Positions 24,603 through 34,039 are shown, numbered from the stretch's first letter. The stretch is DNA of 64,000 bases from Thermanaerothrix sp034436175 (GCA_964427505.1 CAYRUO010000007.1:1-64000); one strand, 5' to 3'. The notes: generated by a model not told the origin, from the letters alone. Numbers and translations are program-made.

Positions 24603-25949
24603 ATGAGCCTCGAAAATCGCTATTGGGTTGCTATTGCCGGTGCCGGCCCGGCCGGCCTTTATGCCGCTCAGCATTTGGCCGAGAACGGGGTGCAGGTTGT
24701 ATTGTTCAACCGCGATATTCGCCCCGGTGGATTGGCCGAATATGGCATCTACCCGGATAAACTGCGTCTCAAAAACGGCCTGCGCGCTCAATTTCAGCAG
24801 ATCCTTTCGTTACCCGAAGTGCATTACTATGGCAACGTCCGCATCGGACGTGAAGGCGATTTCACATTAGATGATCTGCGCCAGTTGGGCTTCCAAGCCA
24901 TTTTAGTCGCCGTCGGCGCTCAGGGCACCAAATGGCTGGGGTTACCCGGCGAAACCCTGGAAGGGGTCTATCATGCCAAGGACATCGTGTATCATTATAA
25001 CAAACTCCCCCCTTATAGCCAGCGCACTTACAAGATTGGCAACAAAGTAGCGATTGTCGGGGGCGGCAACGTCATGGTGGATGTCGCCCATTATTTGATT
25101 GATGTTTGCCGTGTGGATGAAGTGGTTGCCATCGTGCGGCGCGGCCCCAAAGAGGTGAAATTCGACCGCCGCGAATTGGAAATGGTGGCCGCCAATCTGG
25201 ATTGGAACGCGTTTGAGGCAGAACTGGAACGGGTCGCCCCTGTCATGCGCGCATTAGGGCAAGACCCCGAAACTTCGCGCGAACTGGTGCGCAATGCCAT
25301 GGCCAAAGCCGGCCCCAAGCGGTCGCCAACACGGTTGTGGATCCGCTTCCTGGCTTCCCCCCGTCGCATTCTGGATAACGGTCAAGGCGCCGTGGGGGGC
25401 ATCGAACTCGAAGACAACACCCTGGTGCTTCAAAACGGCGAGGTCGTTGCCAAGGGTTTGGGACATACCTGGGTTATGCCGGTGGATACGGTGATCTTTG
25501 CCATCGGGGATCGGGTGGATGAGACCCTAGGGCTTCCCGTCCACCGCTATGAGTACGATAAAAATCCCAATCCGCGTTTTCCGATTGAAGGTGAGTCCTT
25601 CGAGGCGTATGACAGCGAACGTGACGAACCCATTGAAGGGGTCTTCGTAGCCGGCTGGTCGCGCAAGGCCAGCAGTGGATTGGTCGGCACGGCGCGCAAA
25701 GACGGCGTCAATGCCGCCCGTGCCATCTTGAACTATCTTGCCACCCTTTCCCCCTTGCCCGAGTCCCTTTTGCCGCGCATTGAACAAGCCATCCATATGT
25801 TACCTCACCCCGTGGTCACCAAAGAACACCTGGAACGCCTTTATCAGGCCGAAGCCGAACGCGCGCGGGCGTTGGGCTTGGATGACTATCGCTTTGCAAC
25901 TAATGAAGAAATGCTCGAGGCCATGGGGCTGTTGGGTGTCGCCCACTAA
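24603..25949 (+). CDS. Ferredoxin--NADP(+) reductase, adrenodoxin-reductase (FprA) type
   Basis: 448 residues. FAD site G-A-G-P-A-G at 13-18, then R-P-G-G-L-A-E-Y-G-I-Y-P-D, the NADP site G-G-G-N-V-M-V-D-V-A (about 144-153), and near the end G-W-S-R-K-A-S-S-G-L-V-G-T-A-R-K-D-G, as in FprA. A helical extension of about 60 residues follows. It moves electrons between ferredoxin and NADPH. It could also be annotated as a glutamate-synthase small-subunit-like oxidoreductase. AGGAG lies upstream of the ATG, and TATAAT at 24559-24564 may be its -10. Confidence 0.82.
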   Translation: MSLENRYWVAIAGAGPAGLYAAQHLAENGVQVVLFNRDIRPGGLAEYGIYPDKLRLKNGLRAQFQQILSLPEVHYYGNVRIGREGDFTLDDLRQLGFQAILVAVGAQGTKWLGLPGETLEGVYHAKDIVYHYNKLPPYSQRTYKIGNKVAIVGGGNVMVDVAHYLIDVCRVDEVVAIVRRGPKEVKFDRRELEMVAANLDWNAFEAELERVAPVMRALGQDPETSRELVRNAMAKAGPKRSPTRLWIRFLASPRRILDNGQGAVGGIELEDNTLVLQNGEVVAKGLGHTWVMPVDTVIFAIGDRVDETLGLPVHRYEYDKNPNPRFPIEGESFEAYDSERDEPIEGVFVAGWSRKASSGLVGTARKDGVNAARAILNYLATLSPLPESLLPRIEQAIHMLPHPVVTKEHLERLYQAEAERARALGLDDYRFATNEEMLEAMGLLGVAH

Positions 25950-25959
25950 ACACGCTTGA

Positions 25960-25968
25960 TGCTATAAT
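25960..25968 (+). promoter_or_regulatory. Extended -10 promoter of the epimerase gene
   Basis: TG-C-TATAAT with no matching -35. Transcription would start near 25975, about 23 bases before the ATG. Confidence 0.55.
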
Positions 25969-25997
25969 AACTTTTAGCCCATTCCTTGCGAGGTTCA

Positions 25998-26966
25998 ATG
26001 CGTTTTCTGGTTACTGGAGCCGCCGGTTTCCTGGGCTCAGCACTTGCTAACCGCTTGGTCGCAGAAGGTCATACCGTCGTCGGGCTGGACGATTGTTCCA
26101 CCGGCGACCCCGCCACCTTATCCCCCGAGGTTCACTTCACCCGGGGCGATATCAACGACCGCCCCAAGTTATGGACTCTGCTTCAAGAGGTGGACTGTGT
26201 CTATCACCTGGCGGCGCGTGTCCTGGTGCCGGAGTCCATCCTTTACCCGCGCGAATACAATCATGTCAACGTCGGGGGCACGGTCACCCTGATGGAAGCC
26301 ATGCGCGATGTCGGCGTGCGGCGAGTGGTGTTCATTTCCTCGGGGGCGGTCTATGGTTATCAGGAACAACAGCCGGTGCGCGAGGATGCCGTACCTAACC
26401 CGCGCTCCCCCTACGCCGTCTCCAAACTGGCCGCAGAGTACTACGTGCGCACCATCGGCGCTCTGTGGGGCATCGAAACAGTATGCTTGCGCGTCTTCAA
26501 TGCCTATGGACCGGGACAACACCTTCCCCCGGTGCATGCGCCGGTCGTGCCGAACTTCTTGCGTCAAGCGGTTCAGGAAGGCACCTTGGTTGTCCACGGC
26601 GACGGTTCGCAAACGCGCGATTATGTCTACGTGGACGACGTGGTCGAAGCCATGCTCGCCGCCGCGACCGCCAGCGACGTGGATCAGACCATTATCAATG
26701 TGGGCAGCGGGCGCGAGACCAGTGTGCGTGAACTGGTGCGCCTGGTGCTTGAGGTCACCGGCACCCAACCCGAGGTCGTCTATAACCCGCGCGCCGATGG
26801 CGGTCCCGCTCGCCTCTGCGCCGATATTCGCCTAGCGGCTGAGAAGCTCGGCTACCGACCACGGGTGAGTCTAGAAGAGGGTTTACGGCTTACCCTTGAG
26901 CGCGACCCCCGGCTGAGGCGGCGTAACGGGAATGGCAAAAGCAGTGAACGGGAGACGGCGCGATGA
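25998..26966 (+). CDS. NAD-dependent sugar epimerase/dehydratase (extended SDR)
   Basis: 322 residues. The NAD site is G-A-A-G-F-L-G (7-13). The catalytic triad is Ser114/115 (I-S-S-G-A-V-Y-G), Tyr139 and Lys143 (Y-A-V-S-K). R-D-Y-V-Y-V-D-D-V near residue 208 is typical of GalE/UDP-glucuronate epimerase relatives. It acts on a nucleotide sugar in the cytoplasm; the exact sugar is uncertain. The ATG at 25998 has GAGG 5 bases upstream. Confidence 0.88.
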   Translation: MRFLVTGAAGFLGSALANRLVAEGHTVVGLDDCSTGDPATLSPEVHFTRGDINDRPKLWTLLQEVDCVYHLAARVLVPESILYPREYNHVNVGGTVTLMEAMRDVGVRRVVFISSGAVYGYQEQQPVREDAVPNPRSPYAVSKLAAEYYVRTIGALWGIETVCLRVFNAYGPGQHLPPVHAPVVPNFLRQAVQEGTLVVHGDGSQTRDYVYVDDVVEAMLAAATASDVDQTIINVGSGRETSVRELVRLVLEVTGTQPEVVYNPRADGGPARLCADIRLAAEKLGYRPRVSLEEGLRLTLERDPRLRRRNGNGKSSERETAR

Positions 26967-27046
26967 CGCAGAGGCCCATTTCGCCATTCCAGGATTGAGC
27001 AGATGTGGGAACAATGAGCGGGGAGACTAAACCCACCTTAATTCGC

Positions 27047-28486
27047 ATGAAACGCGTTCTTCACGGATTGGCGTTTCTCATCGCTCTAGTTCTGATCGGC
27101 TGTACCCCCACCCGACCTCAAACCACGCCCCAACCCGGAGTGTTTGAGGTGGATCCCGTATTTCGTGAGTTTTACCGTATGCTGGGCGGCGAACCCTTGC
27201 TTGGGCCGGCAATTACTCGCGCGTTTCGCTTTGAAGCCAACATATGTCAATACACCCAAAACGCTCTGATGTGCTTCAATCCCTATGCCGAGGGTCATAA
27301 GCGGTTTTACCTCTTCCCCTTGGGACAGGTACTCAACCTGCGCGAAGATCCCGGCTTGGTCTCGGGTGAAGGTCCGATCGTCAATGGATATTTGATCTAC
27401 GAAGAATTCGTGCCCTTGTATGATCGGCTGGGGGGGGCGCTCTATGCCGGCCACCCTCTGACCCAGCCCCGTTATAACGCTACTCACAACCGCATTGAGC
27501 AATATTTTGAAAATGTGGGCTTTTATCGCAATCTTGATGAACCTCCCGGCAGTGTACACCTATTGGCTTACGGGGTGTTTGCCTGCGATGCTTACTGCCG
27601 TTATCAGGCACCCCTGAACGGCATTGTGACGCCACTAACGGATGAGGTTTCCCAGCCATTCCTTTCGCGCCTGGCACGTTTGGGGGGGCCCGCCGCCTTT
27701 GGACGTCCGCTTAGCGAACCCTATCAAGCACCTGACGGCGCCATCGAGCAAGTTTACGAAACGGTTGTGCTCTACGCCCCCGCCGACAATCCTAACGCCA
27801 TGCGCCTGCGCCCGCTCAGCCGCATGTTGGGCTTCCCGGATTATCCACCCGGGCCGCAAATCTATGGCGAAACGGATGGAATGGTGTTCTACCCGGTGCG
27901 TGAGAATCTGGGTTTTCATGTTCCAAAGGTGTTTGACGAGTTCATTGCCCTACATGGCGGACGAGAAATCTCCGGTGACCCCCTGGAAGAGATTGCCGCC
28001 GTGGGAAACAACCGCTACCGCCAATGTTTTGAGAATTACTGCCTGCTGTACGATCACACCGCCGCCCCCAGCCTGCGGGTGCGTTTGCTCCCGCTGGGAT
28101 TGGAATATCTGCGCCTCATCCAACCCGAAAGCGGCAACCTTCCTTTGCTCTATACGCCCCAGAGCATCCGTCTCTTTGTCCGTGCCGCCGCAACCCGCCT
28201 GCCCGCCGACCAGCCGCAATCATTTGAGATCGTCGTTCTGGATGCACGTCATCAACGCCCATTGGCAGAGATCGAGTCGCGCTTGTGGCTTACCCTGGCC
28301 GATGGCACGCGGTTGGAATACCGCCTTCCGCCTACCGATGCACAGGGACGCGCTCACCTGAGCATTGCTCCAATTACCCCCGAACAACCCAACGGCAGTG
28401 TTATTGCCTATCAGGTCTGCCTCTCCCTCCCCTCCGACCAACCCATCTGCACCAGTGACAGTTATCTGATCTGGAACTATCAATAA
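27047..28486 (+). CDS. Lipoprotein with four GG/G-x-P repeat modules
   Basis: 479 residues. The lipoprotein signal ends L-I-G-C with Cys19, followed by a Thr/Pro linker. Four modules of about 55 residues (near 39-93, 121-175, 205-257 and 296-352) share F-x-x-L/F-x-x-L-G-G-x-x-x-x-G-x-P, then an aromatic E/Q-x-x-F-E-N strand and a final R-x-x-P-L. The last ~100 residues look like a beta-sandwich. It is probably anchored outside the cell; function unknown. Earlier starts at 27005 and 27014 are possible, but none has a clear ribosome binding site. Confidence 0.65.
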   Translation: MKRVLHGLAFLIALVLIGCTPTRPQTTPQPGVFEVDPVFREFYRMLGGEPLLGPAITRAFRFEANICQYTQNALMCFNPYAEGHKRFYLFPLGQVLNLREDPGLVSGEGPIVNGYLIYEEFVPLYDRLGGALYAGHPLTQPRYNATHNRIEQYFENVGFYRNLDEPPGSVHLLAYGVFACDAYCRYQAPLNGIVTPLTDEVSQPFLSRLARLGGPAAFGRPLSEPYQAPDGAIEQVYETVVLYAPADNPNAMRLRPLSRMLGFPDYPPGPQIYGETDGMVFYPVRENLGFHVPKVFDEFIALHGGREISGDPLEEIAAVGNNRYRQCFENYCLLYDHTAAPSLRVRLLPLGLEYLRLIQPESGNLPLLYTPQSIRLFVRAAATRLPADQPQSFEIVVLDARHQRPLAEIESRLWLTLADGTRLEYRLPPTDAQGRAHLSIAPITPEQPNGSVIAYQVCLSLPSDQPICTSDSYLIWNYQ

Positions 28487-28574
28487 GCCGCGCTAGAACG
28501 GGGTTTAGTGGTAAAATCACGCGAAAGCCTGTTTTAGAAAGTCGGGAACAAGGTCATCCAGGGTGAGGAAAATC

Positions 28575-30047
28575 ATGGAATTCGAGCCCGTCATCGGATT
28601 GGAAGTTCACGCCGAACTTCAAACCCGTTCCAAAATGTTTTGCGCTTGTCCGGTCGTGGATGCCACTCAGGCTGAACCCAACACCGCGGTCTGCCCGGTG
28701 TGCGCCGGGATGCCGGGCGTCTTGCCGGTGATCAACCAACGCGCAGTAGAATACGCCCTGCGGGTGGCACTAGCCCTGGATTGTGAGATTGCGACTCACA
28801 GCCTTTTTGCGCGTAAAAATTATTTCTACCCTGATCTGCCCAAAGGCTACCAGATATCGCAGTACGAATATCCCCTGGCTCAGCACGGTCGCTTGCCCAT
28901 CTTTACCAGCACCGGTGAGCGGACAGTAAGCATTCGACGGGTGCATTTAGAAGAAGATACCGGCAAACTGACGCATGTCACCGCCGCCGACGGTACAACC
29001 TACTCGCTGGTAGATCTTAACCGCGCCGGCGTGCCGCTTTTGGAAATCGTCTCCGAACCCGACCTGTTCAGCGTGGAAGAAGTGCGGGCCTATGCGATGG
29101 CACTGCGCACCCTCTTGCGCTACCTGGGAGTCAATTCCGGCGACATGGAAAAGGGCGTTATCCGCTTCGAAGCCAATGTCTCGGTGCGCCCCAAGGGCAG
29201 CAATCAGTTGGGTACACGGGTCGAGATCAAAAACCTGAACAGTTTTCGCGCCTTGGAACGGGCTGTGGCGTACGAGATCGAACGCCAAAGCCGCCTGCTC
29301 AGCCAGGGACAGCGCATCGAGCAAGAAACCCTGGGATGGGATGAAACAAGGGGATGCACGTATTCCCAGCGGAGCAAAGAAGAAGCCCATGATTACCGCT
29401 ACTTTCCCGAGCCGGATCTACCGCCCCTGGTCATCGAAGACTCCTGGATCGCCGAGGTACGGGCGGCTCTTCCCGAATTGCCTCACGCACGGCGGCAGCG
29501 CTTTATTGATATCTATGGATTACCCCCAATGGATGCCGCACTTTTGGTCAACGAACGCGCCGTTGCAGAATACTTTGAAACCGCGCTCCAAACCGCTCCC
29601 TCTCTTCCACCCCGCCTGATTGCCAATTGGATCTTAGGCGAACTGTTCGCCTGGATGAACGAGAGCGGCGAGAGCATTGAACAATTGAAGGTCGGCCCAG
29701 AGGCATTGGTAGAATTGCTCAGCCATCTCCAAGCCGGTGAGATCAACCAAACAACGGCCAAAGCAGTGCTACTGGAAATGCTCCAAAGTGGTGAGCGAGC
29801 CGGCGCGATCATCGAATCACGGGGGTTGCGCCAGGTTTCAGATGCCGACGCCCTACGCGCGCTGGTGGCACAGGTATTGGCAGAAAATCCCAACGAAGTC
29901 CAATCCTACCTGCGGGGAAAGGAAACCCTGGCCAACTGGTTCTTCGGTCAGGTCATGCGTGCGGTAGGGGGAAAAGCCAACCCTCAGGTGCTACGCGCCG
30001 AGTTGGAACGCCAATTAAACGAATTGAAGGCACGCCATTCAAATTGA
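28575..30047 (+). CDS. gatB: Asp/Glu-tRNA amidotransferase subunit B
   Basis: 490 residues. Characteristic blocks: V-I-G-L-E-V-H-A-E-L-Q-T at the start, P-N-T-A-V-C-P-V-C-A-G-M-P-G, the signature D-L-N-R-A-G-V-P-L-L-E-I, and a C-terminal YqeY-like helical domain. GatB is the kinase and tRNA-binding part of GatCAB, which converts Glu-tRNA(Gln) or Asp-tRNA(Asn). gatA and gatC are not adjacent. The ATG at 28575 follows GAGG by 6 to 7 bases. Confidence 0.97.
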   Translation: MEFEPVIGLEVHAELQTRSKMFCACPVVDATQAEPNTAVCPVCAGMPGVLPVINQRAVEYALRVALALDCEIATHSLFARKNYFYPDLPKGYQISQYEYPLAQHGRLPIFTSTGERTVSIRRVHLEEDTGKLTHVTAADGTTYSLVDLNRAGVPLLEIVSEPDLFSVEEVRAYAMALRTLLRYLGVNSGDMEKGVIRFEANVSVRPKGSNQLGTRVEIKNLNSFRALERAVAYEIERQSRLLSQGQRIEQETLGWDETRGCTYSQRSKEEAHDYRYFPEPDLPPLVIEDSWIAEVRAALPELPHARRQRFIDIYGLPPMDAALLVNERAVAEYFETALQTAPSLPPRLIANWILGELFAWMNESGESIEQLKVGPEALVELLSHLQAGEINQTTAKAVLLEMLQSGERAGAIIESRGLRQVSDADALRALVAQVLAENPNEVQSYLRGKETLANWFFGQVMRAVGGKANPQVLRAELERQLNELKARHSN

Positions 30048-30078
30048 ACGACAGGCCGGCCACGGACTCCTCGTCTGC

Positions 30079-30423
30079 CTATAACGCCACCACCTTACGC
30101 GCCTGAGCGAGGGCTTCTAGAATGTCGCCCATACCCCCGACCACACCCACCTGCACCTGATCCAGCAAACCAAAGTAATTCAGGCAGGTATGGCAGAGCA
30201 CCAATTCAACCCCACGTTTTTCCAACTCGCGCAATTGATCTAGCACCGGCGATCCGTGGCAGGCCAGGCGCACCCCTTCCGTGTAGAAGAGCACCTTGGC
30301 CGGTAGTTTTTCACCCTCTAATGCCAAGGTGAGATACTTGACTACCAACTGTTGTTGCAATTCCGCCGGGCCTTCTCCCATCCCGAAACGGGTAAAGAGC
30401 CATACTGTATCGCGTTCTGACAT
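30079..30423 (-). CDS. DsrE family protein, similar to YedF C-terminal domain
   Basis: 114 residues. L-C-H-T-C-L-N-Y-F-G-L (about 79-89) is the C-x2-C-L motif of the DsrE-like half of YedF, the sulfur/selenium metabolism protein; V-G-G-M-G-D-I follows. The TusA/SirA half is missing. It may carry a persulfide. GGAGGA precedes the ATG, and an unusually long leader (about 220 bases) lies upstream. Confidence 0.8.
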   Translation of the reverse strand: MSERDTVWLFTRFGMGEGPAELQQQLVVKYLTLALEGEKLPAKVLFYTEGVRLACHGSPVLDQLRELEKRGVELVLCHTCLNYFGLLDQVQVGVVGGMGDILEALAQARKVVAL

Positions 30424-30660
30424 GGAAATCCTCCTGCCCCAGAAGTTAATGAACCTCTTGCTAGAGCAGCCTGCCCCGGCGTCGCCCGGCTGCTCAATGG
30501 GCAGGAAGCCATCAGGGCATCATCCCACCCCAAACCTACGGGCCGCCACGGGCTGGTCTGCCTTAAGGACACGATCCCGTGCCCACACAGCGGAAATTCA
30601 ACGTTTCAGCGCGTTCACCGTGGCCGGCCTCCGTGAAATAGAGGATGATTTGATTATACC
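30424..30660 (-). ncRNA. Structured leader or small RNA upstream of the DsrE gene
   Basis: A minus-strand -10 (TATAAT, read from 30659) would give an RNA of about 220 bases before the DsrE ATG. It folds well on paper. Stems include GGGCACG/CGTGTCC with a GGAT loop and GAGCAGCC/GGCTGCTC near the gene. A long-range pairing GCCACGG/CCGTGGC closes a multi-branch core. It matches no riboswitch class I can recall (B12, TPP, SAM and Moco were checked by eye). Either strand might be the functional one. Confidence 0.4.
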
Positions 30661-30701
30661 CAGATCGCCCTATTCAAACCCCCAAAGCGTGCAAGTTTCG
30701 G

Positions 30702-30707
30702 TATAAT
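30702..30707 (+). promoter_or_regulatory. -10 element of rsmG, near-leaderless
   Basis: TATAAT only 8 bases before the rsmG ATG (30716). Transcription would start at or within 2 bases of the start codon. No -35 or TG extension is seen. Confidence 0.5.
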
Positions 30708-30715
30708 GGCGGCGC

Positions 30716-31432
30716 ATGGAGAAATTCACCCAAGATGTCCAAAACCTGCTTGGGATCAGACTAACGCCGCGTCAAGTCGCGGCCTTTGCTACATACGAAC
30801 GCGAACTGTTGGCATGGAACGCGCGCTTCAATCTCACCGCTATCCGTGATCCCGAGGGAATTCGCACCAAGCACTTCCTGGATTCGCTGACCTGCATCCT
30901 TGCCTGGCGCAACAGCCCCCCACCCCAGACTCTGATTGATATCGGCACCGGGGCCGGCTTTCCGGGGCTTCCGCTTAAAATCCTGCTCCCTCACCTCGAA
31001 GTGACCCTGGTGGACTCGGTCGGCAAGAAACTGGCTTTCTGCCGCCATATCGTGGAGACGCTAAAACTGGAAAAAGTTACCCTGATTCAGGGACGCGCCG
31101 AGGAATTGGGGCAAAACCCCGCCCACCGCGAACGTTACGATTGGGCGGTGGCACGGGCGGTTGCCAACATGCCGGTTTTGGTGGAATACCTCTTGCCCCT
31201 GGTACGGGTCGGTGGAGCAATGCTCGCCCAAAAAGGTGCCAGCGGCCCGGCTGAGACCCAAAGCGCCGAACGCGCCATCCGCATCCTAGGCGGCCAACTG
31301 CAACAGGTGTTACCGGTCTATCTCCCCGGCGTAGCCGAGGAACGCTACCTGATCGTCATCCGTAAGCAGAGCGCCACCCCGCCCGGCTACCCGCGCCGCG
31401 TGGGGCTGCCAGCGAAAAAACCTATTCAGTGA
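30716..31432 (+). CDS. rsmG: 16S rRNA (guanine-N7) methyltransferase RsmG
   Basis: 238 residues. The AdoMet site is D-I-G-T-G-A-G-F-P-G (Gly77-Gly84), preceded by K-H-F-L-D-S-L-T as in all RsmG/GidB proteins. It methylates G527 of 16S rRNA. It stands alone with its own -10. Its last codons overlap the end of a decayed transporter on the other strand. Confidence 0.96.
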   Translation: MEKFTQDVQNLLGIRLTPRQVAAFATYERELLAWNARFNLTAIRDPEGIRTKHFLDSLTCILAWRNSPPPQTLIDIGTGAGFPGLPLKILLPHLEVTLVDSVGKKLAFCRHIVETLKLEKVTLIQGRAEELGQNPAHRERYDWAVARAVANMPVLVEYLLPLVRVGGAMLAQKGASGPAETQSAERAIRILGGQLQQVLPVYLPGVAEERYLIVIRKQSATPPGYPRRVGLPAKKPIQ

Positions 31433-31839
31433 CATCGCTCATGGGCGCGATAGGTGTCATGCTCGCCGGTTGAGCCGCGCTTAGAATACGCCACAGCCAT
31501 CCGGCCAGGCTTACCATCAACAGGAACATCACCCCCGGCAACACAATCATAAAAAAAGCGAAACGTCCCATCCGGGTTGGGGCCGGGCCGTTCACCACTC
31601 ACATCGCCAAACAACCGGGTCAGCAGGACAAAACTTTCGGCACTGAGCCAGCCCGAAAGCCGTGCTAACACCGCCGCTAAGCCGTAGAACACCGCCTCGC
31701 GTGGCCGACCATGGCGGCGCACATCGTCATCCATGATCTGCCCCAGTATCACGTCGCCCAACATCATGCCACCGCTCAATCCCCAACCGATCACCACCGC
31801 CGTTAAGAGGGGATAAAGCGCTTTACCAAAACAGATGGC
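31422..31839 (-). pseudogene. Remnant of a GPH-type sugar symporter (MFS)
   Basis: Only the C-terminal third is present. Translation from just after the glycosidase stop reads K-A-L-Y-P-L-L-T-A-V-V-I-G-W-G-L-S-G-G, then I-L-G-Q-I-M-D-D-D-V-R-R-H-G-R-P-R-E-A, the conserved C-terminal region of glycoside-pentoside-hexuronide symporters. At a run of seven T (31552-31558) the frame shifts. In the other frame the expected last membrane helix appears (M-I-V-L-P-G-V-M-F-L-L-M-V) and ends at TAG 31422. The N-terminal two thirds are missing. The deletion point is at the end of the glycosidase gene. Confidence 0.75.
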
Positions 31840-33891
31840 TTACCATGCGCCCGCCATCGGTACAATCGGCGGAAGGTAATGGAGTTCCAGCGTGCTCGTG
31901 GTCAGAAGCGTCTCACCTTCCCACACGTCGCCCACCACACGGTAGGCACCAGGCGTTAAGGTGCGTAAAAACTGCGCCGCCCGTGTCAGCCATTCGCCCT
32001 CCCCCGGCGGGGCTTCATAACCCTCTGCCAGGTTGAACAGGCAGCGTGCCTCCTGCGCGGCCAAGCAGGCCCGAAGTTCGCCTAACACCCCGCTGACCGG
32101 GCCTTCCAATCGCAACACCACGCGCACGTCTAAAGAGCGGTCTAGATCATTGATCAACCACACCTCACTGAGCGGTGGCTGACCGACTTCGGTCACTTCA
32201 CGATACGGTACCAACGACAGCAGTACCGGACTCGAGGCTTCTTTCAAGACATAATAACCGGCTTTGGGTGTGCGGTCGGCCTCCACCACCGCCCAAGTGA
32301 TCCCTTCCCAGGGTTCGACAAACATGAATTGAAAATAGCCGGTAACCTTCCCCTTGGCGCGGCGGTAAGTTTCAATAGCAAAGCGCAACAACCGCGCCTG
32401 ATAGGCTTGTGAATTCGCCACAAACGTCTCCAGGCTGTTGCCCATCTCCACCCCCGCCACGCGGAAAGTCTGCTCGGCCTGGAAGTTATGATAAGCCCAC
32501 ACCTCCCAGCGCGGCGGCCATGCCGCCTCGCCCAGCACCCGCCGCAGGGTTTCGGCCCGCGGCAAAGCCTGCGCCCCAAACTCCGAAGGCAGTGGCGCCG
32601 CCGGAAGCGCCAAAAAATCGCGCAGATGCCCCCAATACCACCCCGGATAAGTGTGCTCGCGGAAATCTGATGCTTCTTTGACCAGGCGGGTCGGGTCGCT
32701 CCCGCGCAGTGCGGCGGCCACCAACGGCACTGTGGTGTAGCGGTTATGGGTCGGCTCGTTACTGGCACACCATAGGAAAATGCTGGGGTGATTACCCAAC
32801 ACCCAGGTTAGGGCTTCGGCCTGGCGCACCGCCTCTTGGGCAAAAGCGTCATCCAGAGCATAGCCCCACTGCAGCGGCATATCCTGCCACACCAGAATCC
32901 CCTCGCGATCGCAGACCTCATAAAATGCGGGATGGGTCACATGCGCATGCACCCGCACGGCGTTCAGATGCGCCTCTTTGAGCAAGCGCACGTCAGCCTC
33001 GGCCTGCGCCAGCGAATAACCCGCCAGCCATTGGGTCGGGATGATATTGGTGCCGCGCAGGAAGAGTTTCCGCCCGTTCAGGCACACCCAATCGCCTTCC
33101 CGCGTCACGGTGCGAAAACCCAAACGCGCGGAAAGTTCTTCTTCTCCCACGCGTAGGGTTAACCGGTAGAGATTAGGAAACCCTCGTTCCCACACCTCCC
33201 ACAGCGCCATGTCCGGCAACAACCAATAGAAACGCACGCGTCGGCAGCCTGGTGCAAGGGTGACGGGACGTTCAGCGCTCAATCCTTCGGCTTCGAAATT
33301 TTCCGGGGCAAGGTTTAGGGAAGCGACGGTTTCGCATGACCGGGCACTGTCACATGCCACCTCAACCTGCAAACGCCATCCACCGGCAACGCGCAAGGGG
33401 AGCACGCGCATTCCCAGCAGTGCTACCTCACCGCTCGTCCAAATCTCTACCCCGCCCCACAGTCCGCCCGTGCCACGTTCCTGACCCCGAGGGCTGGTGC
33501 TTCCAGGACGGCAGTCATGCTGTCCGAAAACCCCCTTGATCTGGCGTTTGAACCGCGGCCATACCTCACCGTAGGGTTCTTTGGGTGCCGCCACCCGCAG
33601 CCATAAGGTGCGCCCCGTAGCGGGCAAGGATAAAACCCAGGGTTCAAAATAACCCTCATGGCGTCCTAAATACACCTCATCCAACCAAGCCTCGGCGTAG
33701 TAATCCGCCCACAGGCGCACCCAACGCTGCCGTTCGGCCTCGGCCAGAGGGAGCGTTAACCGATACCACCCCACCTCGGCTTCCAGTCCATCCAGCGTCC
33801 ACTGATGGGGCAGCCCAACTTCGCGCCAGCCTGTATCGGGGAGATCATGCGGTCGCACTGCGGGGTGAGAAATAAATTCAGCCCGGTTCAT
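31840..33891 (-). CDS. Glycoside hydrolase family 2 protein
   Basis: 683 residues. Order: a jelly-roll sugar-binding domain (1-160), an Ig-like domain (to about 265), a TIM barrel (about 268-560) and a C-terminal beta domain. The acid/base is Glu379 (C-A-S-N-E-P) and the likely nucleophile Glu437 (L-P-S-E-F-G). The family includes beta-mannosidase, beta-galactosidase and beta-glucuronidase; which one is not clear. No signal peptide is seen, so it is cytoplasmic. GGAGG precedes the ATG. The remains of a GPH symporter follow directly, suggesting a lost sugar uptake partner. Confidence 0.85.
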   Translation of the reverse strand: MNRAEFISHPAVRPHDLPDTGWREVGLPHQWTLDGLEAEVGWYRLTLPLAEAERQRWVRLWADYYAEAWLDEVYLGRHEGYFEPWVLSLPATGRTLWLRVAAPKEPYGEVWPRFKRQIKGVFGQHDCRPGSTSPRGQERGTGGLWGGVEIWTSGEVALLGMRVLPLRVAGGWRLQVEVACDSARSCETVASLNLAPENFEAEGLSAERPVTLAPGCRRVRFYWLLPDMALWEVWERGFPNLYRLTLRVGEEELSARLGFRTVTREGDWVCLNGRKLFLRGTNIIPTQWLAGYSLAQAEADVRLLKEAHLNAVRVHAHVTHPAFYEVCDREGILVWQDMPLQWGYALDDAFAQEAVRQAEALTWVLGNHPSIFLWCASNEPTHNRYTTVPLVAAALRGSDPTRLVKEASDFREHTYPGWYWGHLRDFLALPAAPLPSEFGAQALPRAETLRRVLGEAAWPPRWEVWAYHNFQAEQTFRVAGVEMGNSLETFVANSQAYQARLLRFAIETYRRAKGKVTGYFQFMFVEPWEGITWAVVEADRTPKAGYYVLKEASSPVLLSLVPYREVTEVGQPPLSEVWLINDLDRSLDVRVVLRLEGPVSGVLGELRACLAAQEARCLFNLAEGYEAPPGEGEWLTRAAQFLRTLTPGAYRVVGDVWEGETLLTTSTLELHYLPPIVPMAGAW

Positions 33892-34039
33892 ACATCCGCC
33901 TCCTGGGGGTACAAATTCAACATCATCAAATTGTGCGATAATTCGAGTATAGTCAATCCGAATTTTGCCCGCAACCTGCCCGATGGGAAAATTTCATGCT
34001 TTCTTCATATCTTGCCCTTAAAATCATTGAGGTATGGAG

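Noticed and set aside
30424..30660. Tested as SRP RNA, RNase P RNA, cobalamin or TPP riboswitch
   Set aside because: The key conserved blocks (GGAAGCAGC, GGAAAGTCC, GCCACTG with GGGAAGG, CTGAGA) are absent, so only an unclassified structure is reported.
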